A program made the translations under genes and the position numbers. From contig OZ020485.1 in assembly GCA_963971405.1 (NCBI GenBank), positions 186,001 to 250,000 of the forward strand: 64,000 nucleotides of DNA, written 5' to 3'. Below, piece after piece: positions 1-9,990 of this stretch. The notes beneath the pieces were generated by a model. It ran no database searches. It was not told the DNA's origin and saw only the letters and a program-made list of their open reading frames with translations. Numbering within the stretch: the stretch's first letter is position 1; each line of letters starts with the position of its first letter. The DNA comes from Psococerastis gibbosa. Its lineage: Eukaryota; Arthropoda; Insecta; Psocodea; Psocidae.

Positions 1-166
1 CAATTGCTCCTGCGTGTTCATCGGAGTAAATGTAGCTAAACAAAATTCATTCGACAAGAATACAAAAAATAGCTATATACTTATTTTATTTTTTTAAAGG
101 TCTTAAAAAGATATAGGTGTCTTAATTTTGCTTATTTAGGCTCACTGTATTGTACTAAACATTGAC
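1..166 (+). repeat. Reference monomer m1 (landmark class, CGGAGTAAATG)
   Basis: This is a group A monomer marked by CGGAGTAAATG where others have CGGTGTAAATG, by CTAAACAAAATTC in place of the plain A-tract, and by AATACAAAAAATAG after the conserved box. It is the best landmark in the window. The TCGGAG motif recurs at 21, 2017, 4681, 7847, 9678, 12179, 16012, 22031, 29407, 37265, 39098, 48269, 52437, 55937 and 60451. A related variant carrying CGGAG but with AATAAAAAAAATAG and GTGTCTACTTTTGC downstream occurs near 17013, 23035, 23361, 30411, 30741 and 61120. Confidence 0.93.
46..62 (+). other. Conserved 17-bp box TTCATTCGACAAGAATA (example)
   Basis: This is the least variable part of the monomer; nearly every copy I read keeps it. 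Exceptions recur as lineage markers: TTCAACAAG (near 7211, 9043), TTCGTCAAG (near 18041, 24233, 31610, 57631, 61978), GACACGAAT (near 14877, 20896, 28272, 63313), GACAAGTATA (near 19213, 25405, 26589, 32781, 58801, 62985), GACATGAATA (near 17709, 23901, 31277, 61814) and GACAAAAATA (46301, 50469). It could be a protein-binding site. It does not match the CENP-B box consensus beyond its TTCG start. Confidence 0.6.
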
Positions 167-332
167 CAATTGCTCCTGCGTGTTCATCGGTGTAAATGTA
201 GCTACAAAAAATTCATTCGACAAGAATACAAAAAATAGCTATATACTTATTTTATTTTTTTAAAGGTCTTAAAAAGATATAGGTGTCTTAATTTTGCTTA
301 TTTAGGCTCATTGTATTGTACTTAACATTGAC
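167..332 (+). repeat. Reference monomer A2
   Basis: This group A monomer has the head GACCAATTGCTCC, so the dyad seen in other heads is broken. It has AGCTACAAAAAATTC, then AATACAAAAAATAGCTATATAC, then GGTCTTAAAAAGATATAGG and a TTTAGGCTC tail. Its 5' half resembles group B monomers while its 3' half is group A, so it may itself be an old recombinant. It follows m1 in nearly every cassette. Confidence 0.88.
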
Positions 333-498
333 CACTTGCTCCTGCGTGTTCATCGGTGTAAATGTAGCTACAAAAAATTCATTCGACAAGAATACGAAAA
401 ATAGCTCTATACTTATTTTATTTTTTTAAAGGTCTTGATATGACACGGGTGTCTTAATTTGGCTTATGTTTGCTCATTGTATTGTAATTAACATTGAG
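333..498 (+). repeat. Reference monomer B2 (GACACGGGTGTC class)
   Basis: This group B monomer has AATACGAAAAATAGCTCTATAC followed after the T-tract by GGTCTTGATATGACACGGG and AATTTGGCTTATGTTTGCTC (TTATTTTTGCTC in most copies). It carries five rather than three CpGs. The segment GACACGGGTGTC forms an inverted repeat with five-base arms around a GG centre. The class is one of the most frequent B types across the window. Confidence 0.9.
442..453. other. Inverted repeat GACACGGGTGTC in B2 monomers (example)
   Basis: The five-base arms GACAC and GTGTC flank a GG centre, and two more paired bases occur beyond one mismatch (AT/TA). It is present only in the GATATGACACGGG class, where it adds a CpG. 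Other B classes read GATAAGGG or GATATGTG and lack it. Confidence 0.7.
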
Positions 499-665
499 CA
501 ATTGTTCCTGCGTATTCATCGGTGTAAATGTAGCTAAAAAAAATTCATTCGACAAGAATAAGAAAAATAGCTATTTACTTATTTTATTTTTTTTAAAGGT
601 CTTAAAAAGATATAGGTGTCTTAATTTTAATTATTTAGGCTCATTGTATTGTAGTTAACATTGGC
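499..665 (+). repeat. Reference monomer A4 (TTTTAATTAT class)
   Basis: This group A monomer is marked by TTAATTTTAATTATTTAGG, where other A monomers read TTAATTTTGCTTATTT, and by a TTGTAGTTAACATTGG tail. It commonly has TTGTTCCTGCG in its head. Sub-variants with TTCATTATTTAGG (near 40707 and 42875), TTAATTATGTAGG (near 37874, 39707, 41874, 46713, 50880, 56547) and TTAAATTTTTAGG (near 47710 and 51878) mark separate later lineages and help date the HOR copies. Confidence 0.88.
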
Positions 666-833
666 CACTTGCTCCTGCGTGTTCATCGGTGTAAATGTTG
701 CTAAAAAAAAATTCATTCGACAAGAATAAAAAAAATAGCTATTTACTTATTTTATTTTTTTTAAAGGTCTTGATATGATAAGGGTGTCTTAATTTGGCTT
801 ATTTTGGCTCATTGTATTGTACTTAACATTGAG
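666..833 (+). repeat. Reference monomer B3 (TTGCTAAAA / GATAAGGG class)
   Basis: This group B monomer has AATGTTGCTAAAAAAAAATTC instead of AATGTAGCT, then AATAAAAAAAATAGC, then GGTCTTGATATGATAAGGG. The long A-tract makes this copy 168 bp. The AATAAAAAAAATAG piece contains AATAAA by chance of composition. Variants with GATAAGTG, GATCAGGG or ATGGCTATTT mark sub-lineages elsewhere in the window. Confidence 0.88.
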
Positions 834-842
834 CAATTGCTC
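831..842. other. 12-bp perfect palindrome GAGCAATTGCTC (example)
   Basis: The tail-head junction of many monomers forms GAGCAATTGCTC, which equals its own reverse complement. It recurs at a large share of junctions. In other classes it is broken to GACCAATTGCTC, GGCCACTTGCTC, GAACAATTGCTC or GAGCAGTTGTTC. Confidence 0.8.
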
Positions 843-999
843 CTGCGTGTTCATCGGTGTAAATGTAGCTAAAAAGAATTCATTCGACAAGAATAAGAAA
901 AATAGCTATTTACATATTTTATTTTTTTAAAGGTCTTAAAAAGATATAGGTGTCTTAATTTTGCTTGTTTACGTACATTGTGTAGGACTTAACATTCAA
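834..999 (+). repeat. Reference monomer A6 (GTACATTGTGTAGG class)
   Basis: This group A monomer has an unusual tail in which the common GGCTCATTGTATTGTACTT is replaced by a sequence containing GTACATTGTGTAGGACTT. Two sublineages exist. One has TTTACGTACATT and a CATTCAAC end (near 970, 2965, 5630, 12797, 16962, 22980, 30358, 34549, 41048, 43215, 56887, 61065). The other has TTTAGGTACATT and a CATTGAAC end (near 7631, 9463, 11961, 15797, 21816, 29193, 37049, 38882, 48052, 52220, 55718, 60235). It always precedes a B4-like monomer or an m1-like monomer, making it a good cassette end marker. Confidence 0.9.
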
Positions 1000-1164
1000 C
1001 AATTGCTCCTGCGTGTTCATCGGTGTAAATGTAGCTACAAAAAATTCATTCGACAAGAATACGATAATAGCTATATACTTATTTTTTTTTTTTAATGGTC
1101 TTGAAATGATATGGGTGTCTTAGTTTTGCTTATTTTGACTCACTGTATTGTACTGATCATTGAG
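1000..1164 (+). repeat. Reference monomer B4 (GATAATAGC / GAAATGATATG class)
   Basis: This group B monomer is marked by AATACGATAATAGCTATATAC, one base shorter than the usual GAAAAATAG piece. A nearly pure T-tract and AATGGTCTTGAAATGATATG follow it. The tail reads TTGACTCACTGTATTG. It is the last member of the seven-monomer cassette and usually precedes m1. Its T-tract varies in length and in the position of interrupting A between copies, as expected of slippage. Confidence 0.88.
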
Positions 1165-1996
1165 CAATTGCTCCTGCGTGTTCATCGGTGTAAATGTAGC
1201 TAAAAAAAATTCATTCGACAAGAATAAGAAAAATACCAATTTACTTATTTTATTTTTTTTAAAGGTTTTAAAAAGATATACGTGTTTTAGTTTTGCTTAT
1301 TTAGGCTCATTGTATTGTATTTAACATTGGCCACTTGCTCCTGCGTGTTCATCTGTGAAAATGTAGCTACCAAAAATTCATTCGACAAGAATACAAAAAA
1401 TAGCTATATACTTATTTTATTTTTTTAAAGGTCTTAAAAAGATATAGGTGTCTTAATTTTGCTTATTTAGGCTCATTGTATTGTACTTAACATTGACCAC
1501 TTGCTCCTGCGTGTTCATCGGTGTAAATGTAGCTACAAAAAATTCATTCGACAAGAATACGAAAAATAGCTCTATACTTATTTTATTTTTTTAAAGGTCT
1601 TGATATGACACGGGTGTCTTAATTTGGCTTATTTTTGCTCATTGTATTGTAATTAACATTGAGCAATTGTTCCTGCGTATTCATCGGTGTAAATGTAGCT
1701 AAAAAAAATTCATTCGACAAGAATAAGAAAAATAGCTATTTACTTATTTTATTTTTTTTAAAGGTCTTAAAAAGATATAGGTGTCTTAATTTTAATTATT
1801 TAGGCTCATTGTATTGTAGTTAACATTGGCCACTTGCTCCTGCGTGTTCATCGGTGTAAATGTAGCTACAAAAAATTCATTCGACAAGAATACGATAATA
1901 GCTATATACTTATTTTATTTTTTTTAATGGTCTTGAAATGATATGTGTGTCTTAGTTTTGCTTATTTTGACTCACTGTATTGTACTTAACATTGAG
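1165..1996 (+). repeat. Five-monomer edited block joining two cassettes
   Basis: The monomers start at 1165, 1332, 1498, 1664 and 1831. The first carries the rare AAATACCAATTTAC variant. The second begins as a B-type (CATCTGTGAAAATGTAGCTACC) but changes to the A2 body near 1394, so it is a recombinant. The third and fourth are B2 and A4 and repeat 333-665 at a 1,165-bp offset. The fifth changes from a head following A4 to a B4 body. The block therefore looks like the result of two exchanges between out-of-register cassettes. Confidence 0.75.
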
Positions 1997-3326
1997 CAAT
2001 TGCTCCTGCGTGTTCATCGGAGTAAATGTAGCTAAACAAAATTCATTCGACAAGAATACAAAAAATAGCTATATACTTATTTTATTTTTTTAAAGGTCTT
2101 AAAAAGATATAGGTGTCTTAATTTTGCTTATTTAGGCTCACTGTATTGTACTAAACATTGACCAATTGCTCCTGCGTGTTCATCGGTGTAAATGTAGCTA
2201 CAAAAAATTCATTCGACAAGAATACAAAAAATAGCTATATACTTATTTTATTTTTTTAAAGGTCTTAAAAAGATATAGGTGTCTTAATTTTGCTTATTTA
2301 GGCTCATTGTATTGTACTTAACATTGACCACTTGCTCCTGCGTGTTCATCGGTGTAAATGTAGCTACAAAAAATTCATTCGACAAGAATACGAAAAATAG
2401 CTCTATACTTATTTTATTTTTTTAAAGGTCTTGATATGACACGGGTGTCTTAATTTGGCTTATTTTTGCTCATTGTATTGTAATTAACATTGAGCAATTG
2501 TTCCTGCGTATTCATCGGTGTAAATGTAGCTAAAAAAAATTCATTCGACAAGAATAAGAAAAATAGCTATTTACTTATTTTATTTTTTTTAAAGGTCTTA
2601 AAAAGATATAGGTGTCTTAATTTTAATTATTTAGGCTCATTGTATTGTAGTTAACATTGGCCACTTGCTCCTGCGTGTTCATCGGTGTAAATGTAGCTAC
2701 AAAAAATTCATTCGACAAGAATACGAAAAATAGCTATTTACTTATTTTATTTTTTTTAAAGGTCTTGATATGATAAGGGTGTCTTAATTTGGCTTATTTT
2801 GGCTCATTGTATTGTACTTAACATTGAGCAATTGCTCCTGCGTGTTCATCGGTGTAAATGTAGCTAAAAAGAATTCATTCGACAAGAATAAGAAAAATAG
2901 CTATTTACATATTTTATTTTTTTAAAGGTCTTAAAAAGATATAGGTGTCTTAATTTTGCTTGTTTACGTACATTGTGTAGGACTTAACATTCAACAATTG
3001 CTCCTGCGTGTTCATCGGTGTAAATGTAGCTACAAAAAATTCATTCGACAAGAATACGATAATAGCTATATACTTATTTTTTTTTTTTAATGGTCTTGAA
3101 ATGATATGGGTGTCTTAGTTTTGCTTATTTTGACTCACTGTATTGTACTGATCATTGAGCAATTGCTCCTGCGTGTTCATCGGTGTAAATGTAGCTAAAA
3201 AAAATTCATTCGACAAGAATAAGAAAAATAGCTATTTACTTATTTTATTTTTTTTAAAGGTCTTAAAAAGATATAGGTGTCTTAATTTTAATTATTTAGG
3301 CTCATTGTATTGTAGTTAACATTGGC

Positions 3327-4285
3327 CACTTGCTCCTGCGTGTTCATCCGTGTAAATGTAGCTACCAAAAATTCATTCGACAAGAATACGAAAAATAGCT
3401 ATATACTTATTTTATTTTTTTTAAAGGTCTTGATATGACACGGGTGTCTTAATTTGGCTTATTTTGGCTCATTGTATTGTAATTAACATTGAGCAATAGC
3501 TCATGCGTGTTCATCGGTGTAAATGTTGCTAAAAAAAATTCATTCGACAAGAATAAAAAAAATAGCTATTTACTTATTTTATTTTTTTTAAAGGTTTTAA
3601 AAAGATATAGGTGTCTTAATTTTGCTTATTTTGGCTCATTGTATTGTATTTAACATTGAGCTATTGCTCCTGCGAGTTCATCGGTGTAAATGTAGCTAAA
3701 AAAAATTCATTCGACAAGAATAAGAAAAATAGCTATTTACTTATTTTATTTTTTTTAAAGGTTTTAAAAAGATATAGGTGTCTTAATTTTGCTTATTTTG
3801 GCTCATTGTATTGTATTTAACATTGAGCTATTGCTCCTGCGAGTTCATCGGTGTAAATGTAGCTAAAAAAAATTCATTCGACAAGAATAAGAAAAATAGC
3901 TATTTATTTATTTTATTTTTTTTAAAGGTTTTAAAAAGATATACGTGTCTTAATTTTGCTTATTTAGGCTCATTGTATTGTATTTAACATTGGCCACTTG
4001 CTCCTGCGTGTTCATCCATGTAAATGTAGCTACCAAAAATTCATTCGACAAGAATACGAAAAATAGCTATATACTTATTTTATTTTTTTTAAAGGTCTTG
4101 ATATGACACGGGTGTCTTAATTTGGCTTATTTTGGCTCATTGTATTGTAATTAACATTGAGCAATAGCTCATGCGTGTTCATCGGTGTAAATGTTGCTAA
4201 AAAAAATTCATTCGACAAGAATAAAAAAAATAGCTATTTACTTATTTTATTTTTTTTAAAGGTCTTGATATGATAAGTGTGTCTT
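3327..4285 (+). repeat. 668-bp (4-monomer) tandem duplication
   Basis: A monomer starting CACTTGCTCC with the rare CATCCGTG or CATCCATG variant and CTACCAAAAATTC occurs at 3327 and 3995. The following monomer with the unusual head CAATAGCTCATGCG occurs at 3494 and 4162. Both offsets are 668 bp. The second copy diverges at about 4265, where it changes from a group A to a group B body. Confidence 0.82.
3661..3994 (+). repeat. Single-monomer tandem duplication (167 bp)
   Basis: Two adjacent group A monomers starting at 3661 and 3828 share a rare head CTATTGCTCCTGCGAGTTC not seen elsewhere in the window. Their only clear differences lie in the 3' part, where the second has TTTATTTATTTT and GATATACGTG. 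This looks like the smallest-scale expansion event visible here. Confidence 0.8.
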
Positions 4286-6493
4286 AATTTGGCTTATTTT
4301 GGCTCATTGTATTGTACTTAACATTGAGCAATTGCTCCTGCGTGTTCATCGGTGTAAATGTAGCTAAAAAAAATTCATTCGACAAGAATAAGAAAAATAG
4401 CTATTTACTTATTTTATTTTTTTAAAGGTCTTAAAAAGATATAGGTGTCTTAATTTTGCTTGTTTAGGTACATTGTGTAGGACTTAACATTGAGCAATTG
4501 CTCCTGCGTGTTCATCGGTGTAAATGTAGCTACAAAAAATTCATTCGACAAGAATACGATAATAGCTATATACTTATTTTATTTTTTTTAATGGTCTTGA
4601 AATGATATGTGTGTCTTAGTTTTGCTTATTTTGACTCACTGTATTGTACTTAACATTGAGCAATTGCTCCTGCGTGTTCATCGGAGTAAATGTAGCTAAA
4701 CAAAATTCATTCGACAAGAATACAAAAAATAGCTATATACTTATTTTATTTTTTTAAAGGTCTTAAAAAGATATAGGTGTCTTAATTTTGCTTATTTAGG
4801 CTCACTGTATTGTACTAAACATTGACCAATTGCTCCTGCGTGTTCATCGGTGTAAATGTAGCTACAAAAAATTCATTCGACAAGAATACAAAAAATAGCT
4901 ATATACTTATTTTATTTTTTTAAAGGTCTTAAAAAGATATAGGTGTCTTAATTTTGCTTATTTAGGCTCATTGTATTGTACTTAACATTGACCACTTGCT
5001 CCTGCGTGTTCATCGGTGTAAATGTAGCTACAAAAAATTCATTCGACAAGAATACGAAAAATAGCTCTATACTTATTTTATTTTTTTAAAGGTCTTGATA
5101 TGACACGGGTGTCTTAATTTGGCTTATGTTTGCTCATTGTATTGTAATTAACATTGAGCAATTGTTCCTGCGTATTCATCGGTGTAAATGTAGCTAAAAA
5201 AAATTCATTCGACAAGAATAAGAAAAATAGCTATTTACTTATTTTATTTTTTTTAAAGGTCTTAAAAAGATATAGGTGTCTTAATTTTAATTATTTAGGC
5301 TCATTGTATTGTAGTTAACATTGGCCACTTGCTCCTGCGTGTTCATCGGTGTAAATGTTGCTAAAAAAAAATTCATTCGACAAGAATAAAAAAAATAGCT
5401 ATTTACTTATTTTATTTTTTTTAAAGGTCTTGATATGATAAGGGTGTCTTAATTTGGCTTATTTTGGCTCATTGTATTGTACTTAACATTGAGCAATTGC
5501 TCCTGCGTGTTCATCGGTGTAAATGTAGCTAAAAAGAATTCATTCGACAAGAATAAGAAAAATAGCTATTTACATATTTTATTTTTTTAAAGGTCTTAAA
5601 AAGATATAGGTGTCTTAATTTTGCTTGTTTACGTACATTGTGTAGGACTTAACATTCAACAATTGCTCCTGCGTGTTCATCGGTGTAAATGTAGCTACAA
5701 AAAATTCATTCGACAAGAATACGATAATAGCTATATACTTATTTTTTTTTTTTAATGGTCTTGAAATGATATGGGTGTCTTAGTTTTGCTTATTTTGACT
5801 CACTGTATTGTACTGATCATTGAGCAATTGCTCCTGCGTGTTCATCGGTGTAAATGTAGCTAAAAAAAATTCATTCGACAAGAATAAGAAAAATACCAAT
5901 TTACTTATTTTATTTTTTTTAAAGGTTTTAAAAAGATATACGTGTTTTAGTTTTGCTTATTTAGGCTCATTGTATTGTATTTAACATTGGCCACTTGCTC
6001 CTGCGTGTTCATCTGTGAAAATGTAGCTACCAAAAATTCATTCGACAAGAATACGAAAAATAGCTATATACTTATATTATTTTTTTTAAAGGTCTTGATA
6101 TGACACGGGTGTCTTAATTTGGCTTATTTTGGCTCATTGTATTGTAGTTAACATTGAGCAATTGCTCCTGCGTGTTCATCGGTTTAAATGTTGCTAAAAA
6201 AAATTCATTCGACAAGAATAAAAAAAATTGCTATTAACTTATTTTATTTTTTTTTAAAGGTCTTGATATGATAAGGGTGTCTTAATTTTGCTTATTTTGG
6301 CTCATTGTATTGAACTTAACATTGAGCAATTGCTCCTGCGTGTTGATCGGTGTAAATGTAGCTAAAAAAAATTCATTCGACAAGAATAAGAAAAATAGCT
6401 ATTTACTTATTTTAGTTTTTTTAAAGGTTTTAAAAAGATATAGGTGTCTTTATTTTGCTTGTTTTGACTCATTGTATTGTACTTAACATTAAG

Positions 6494-9400
6494 CAATTGC
6501 TCCTGCGTGTTCATCGGTTTAAATGTTGCTAAAAAAAATTCATTCGACAAGAATACGAAAAATAGCTATTTACTTATTTTATTTTTTTTAAAGGTTTTAA
6601 AAAGATATAGGTGTCTTAATTTTGCTTATTTTGGCTCATTGTATTGTATTTAACATTGAGCAATTGCTCCTGCGAGTTCATCGGTGTAAATGTAGCTAAA
6701 AAAAATTCATTCGACAAGAATAAGAAAAATAGCTATTTATTTATTTTATTTTTTTTAAAGGTTTTAAAAAGATATACGTGTCTTAATTTTGCTTATTTAG
6801 GCTCATTGTATTGTATTTAACATTGGCCACTTGCTCCTGCGTGTTCATCTGTGTAAATGTAGCTACCAAAAATTCATTCGACAAGAATACGAAAAATAGC
6901 TATATATTTATTTTATTTTTTTTAAAGGTCTTGATATGACACGGGTGTCTTAATTTGGCTTATTTTGGCTCATTGTATTGTAATTAACATTGAGCAATAG
7001 CTCATGCGTGTTCATCGGTGTAAATGTAGCTAAAAAAAATTCATTCGACAAGAATAAGAAAAATAGCTATTTACTTATTTTATTTTTTTAAAGGTTTTAA
7101 AAAGATATAGGTGTCTTAATTTTGCTTATATTGGCTCACTGTATTATACTTGACATCGAGCAGTTGTTCCTGCATGTTCATCGGTGTAAATGTAGCTAAA
7201 AAAAATTCATTCAACAAGAATAAGAAAAATAGCTATTTACTTATTTTATTTTTTTTAAAGGTCTTAAAAAGATATAGGTGTCTTAATTTTGCTTATTTAG
7301 GCTCATTGTATTGTACTTAACATTGGCCACTTGCTCCTGCGTGTTCATCGGTGTAAATGTTGCTAAAAAAAATTCATTCGACAAGAATAAAAAAAATAGC
7401 TATTTACTTATTTTATTTCTTTTAAAGGTCTTGATATGATAAGTGTGTCTTAATTTGGCTTATTTTGGCTCATTGTATTGTACTTAACATTGAGCAATTG
7501 CTCCAGCGTGTTCATCGGTGTAAATGTAGCTAAAAAAAATTCATTCGACAAGAATAAGAAAAATAGCTATTTACTTATTTTATTTTTTTAAAGGTCTTAA
7601 AAAGATATAGGTGTCTTAATTTTGCTTTTTTAGGTACATTGTGTAGGACTTAACATTGAACAATTGCTCCTGCGTGTTCATCGGTGTAAATGTAGCTACA
7701 AAAAATTCATTCGACAAGAATACGATAATAGCTATATACTTATTTTTTTTTTTTTAATGGTATTGAAATGATATGTGTGTCTTAGTTTTGCTTATTTTGA
7801 CTCACTGTATTGTACTTAACATTGAGCAATTGCTCCTGCGTGTTCATCGGAGTAAATGTAGCTAAACAAAATTCATTCGACAAGAATACAAAAAATAGCT
7901 ATATACTTATTTTATTTTTTTAAAGGTCTTAAAAAGATATAGGTGTCTTAATTTTGCTTATTTAGGCTCACTGTATTGTACTAAACATTGACCAATTGCT
8001 CCTGCGTGTTCATCGGTGTAAATGTAGCTACAAAAAATTCATTCGACAAGAATACAAAAAATAGCTATATACTTATTTTATTTTTTTAAAGGTCTTAAAA
8101 AGATATAGGTGTCTTAATTTTGCTTACATAGGCTCATTGTATTGTATTTAACATTGACCACTTGCTCCTGCGTGTTCATCGGTGTAAATGTAGCTACAAA
8201 AAATTCATTCGACAAGAATACGAAAAATAGCTCTATACTTATTTTATTTTTTTTAAAGGTCTTGATATGACACGGGTGTCTTAATTTGGCTTATTTTTGC
8301 TCATTGTATTGTAATTAACATTGAGCAATTGTTCCTGCGTGTTCATCGGTGTAAATGTAGCTAAAAAAAATTCATTCGACAAGAATACGAAAAATAGCTA
8401 TTTACTTATTTTATTTTTTTTAAAGGTTTTAAAAAGATATAGGTGTCTTAATTTTGCTTATTTTGGCTCATTGTATTGTATTTAACATTGAGCAATTGCT
8501 CCTGCGAGTTCATCGGTGTAAATGTAGCTAAAAAAAATTCATTCGACAAGAATAAGAAAAATAGCTATTTATTTATTTTATTTTTTTTAAAGGTTTTAAA
8601 AAGATATACGTGTCTTAATTTTGCTTATTTAGGCTCATTGTATTGTATTTAACATTGGCCACTTGCTCCTGCGTGTTCATCTGTGTAAATGTAGCTACCA
8701 AAAATTCATTCGACAAGAATACGAAAAATAGCTATATATTTATTTTATTTTTTTTAAAGGTCTTGATATGACACGGGTGTCTTAATTTGGCTTATTTTGG
8801 CTCATTGTATTGTAATTAACATTGAGCAATAGCTCATGCGTGTTCATCGGTGTAAATGTAGCTAAAAAAAATTCATTCGACAAGAATAAGAAAAATAGCT
8901 ATTTACTTATTTTATTTTTTTAAAGGTTTTAAAAAGATAAAGGTGTCTTAATTTTGCTTATATTGGCTCACTGTATTATACTTGACATCGAGCAGTTGTT
9001 CCTGCGTGTTCATCGGTGTAAATGTAGCTAAAAAAAATTCATTCAACAAGAATAAGAAAAATAGCTATTTACTTATTTTATTTTTTTTAAAGGTCTTAAA
9101 AAGATATAGGTGTCTTAATTTTGCTTATTTAGGCTCATTGTATTGTACTTAACATTGGCCACTTGCTCCTGCGTGTTCATCGGTGTAAATGTTGCTAAAA
9201 AAAATTCATTCGACAAGAATAAAAAAAATAGCTATTTACTTATTTTATTTCTTTTAAAGGTCTTGATATGATAAGTGTGTCTTAATTTGGCTTATTTTGG
9301 CTCATTGTATTGTACTTAACATTGAGCAATTGCTCCTGCGTGTTCATCGGTGTAAATGTAGCTAAAAAAAATTCATTCGACAAGAATAAGAAAAATAGCT

Positions 9401-9891
9401 ATTTACTTATTTTATTTTTTTAAAGGTCTTAAAAAGATATAGGTGTCTTAATTTTGCTTTTTTAGGTACATTGTGTAGGACTTAACATTGAACAATTGCT
9501 CCTGCGTGTTCATCGGTGTAAATGTAGCTACAAAAAATTCATTCGACAAGAATACGATAATAGCTATATACTTTTTTTTTTTTTTTAATGGTATTGAAAT
9601 GATATGTGTGTCTTAGTTTTGCTTATTTTGACTCACTGTATTGTACTTAACATTGAGCAATTGCTCCTGCGTGTTCATCGGAGTAAATGTAGCTAAACAA
9701 AATTCATTCGACAAGAATACAAAAAATAGCTATATACTTATTTTATTTTTTTAAAGGTCTTAAAAAGATATAGGTGTCTTAATTTTGCTTATTTAGGCTC
9801 ACTGTATTGTACTAAACATTGACCAATTGCTCCTGCGTGTTCATCGGTGTAAATGTAGCTACAAAAAATTCATTCGACAAGAATACAAAAA
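6494..9891 (+). repeat. 1,832-bp (11-monomer) tandem HOR, about 1.8 copies
   Basis: From about 6550 to 8060 the sequence repeats at 8382 to 9891 with an offset of 1,831-1,832 bp. The shared stretch includes the rare tail CTGTATTATACTTGACATCG (near 7139 and 8971), the ATTCAACAAGAATA box variant and the m1 landmark at 7847 and 9678. The second copy ends inside a monomer near 9891, where an A2-like 5' half switches to a B2 3' half. Confidence 0.87.
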
Positions 9892-9990
9892 ATAGCTCTA
9901 TACTTATTTTATTTTTTTTAAAGGTCTTGATATGACACGGGTGTCTTAATTTGGCTTATTTTTGCTCATTGTATTGTAATTAACATTGAG

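Larger units (their letters stand above)
1..6054 (+). repeat. 4,660-bp (28-monomer) HOR, one full and one partial copy
   Basis: Positions 1-1394 and 4661-6054 match base for base as far as I could follow, including private variants such as GCTTATGTTTGCTC (463 and 5123) and ATACCAATTTAC. The offset is 4,660 bp, 28 monomers. The match breaks at 1394/6054, where the first copy switches to an A2 body. Within the unit, 1997-3225 also repeats 1-1230 at a 1,995-1,996 bp offset (12 monomers), with divergence after about 3225. The block therefore holds an older 12-monomer duplication inside a younger 28-monomer one. Confidence 0.88.

Noticed and set aside
46-62. CENP-B box.
   Set aside because: ATTCGACAAGAATACGAA shares the TTCG start, but the required A and the CGGG core are not at the right distance on either strand.
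442-453. Bacterial-style terminator or operator at GACACGGGTGTC.
   Set aside because: The stem is only five base pairs, is not followed by a T-run, and is a class variant of a satellite monomer with no genes nearby.
666-833. Polyadenylation signal (AATAAA) in B3 monomers.
   Set aside because: It is part of the A-rich stretch AATAAAAAAAATAG, repeated with the monomer, and there is no transcript evidence in the sequence.
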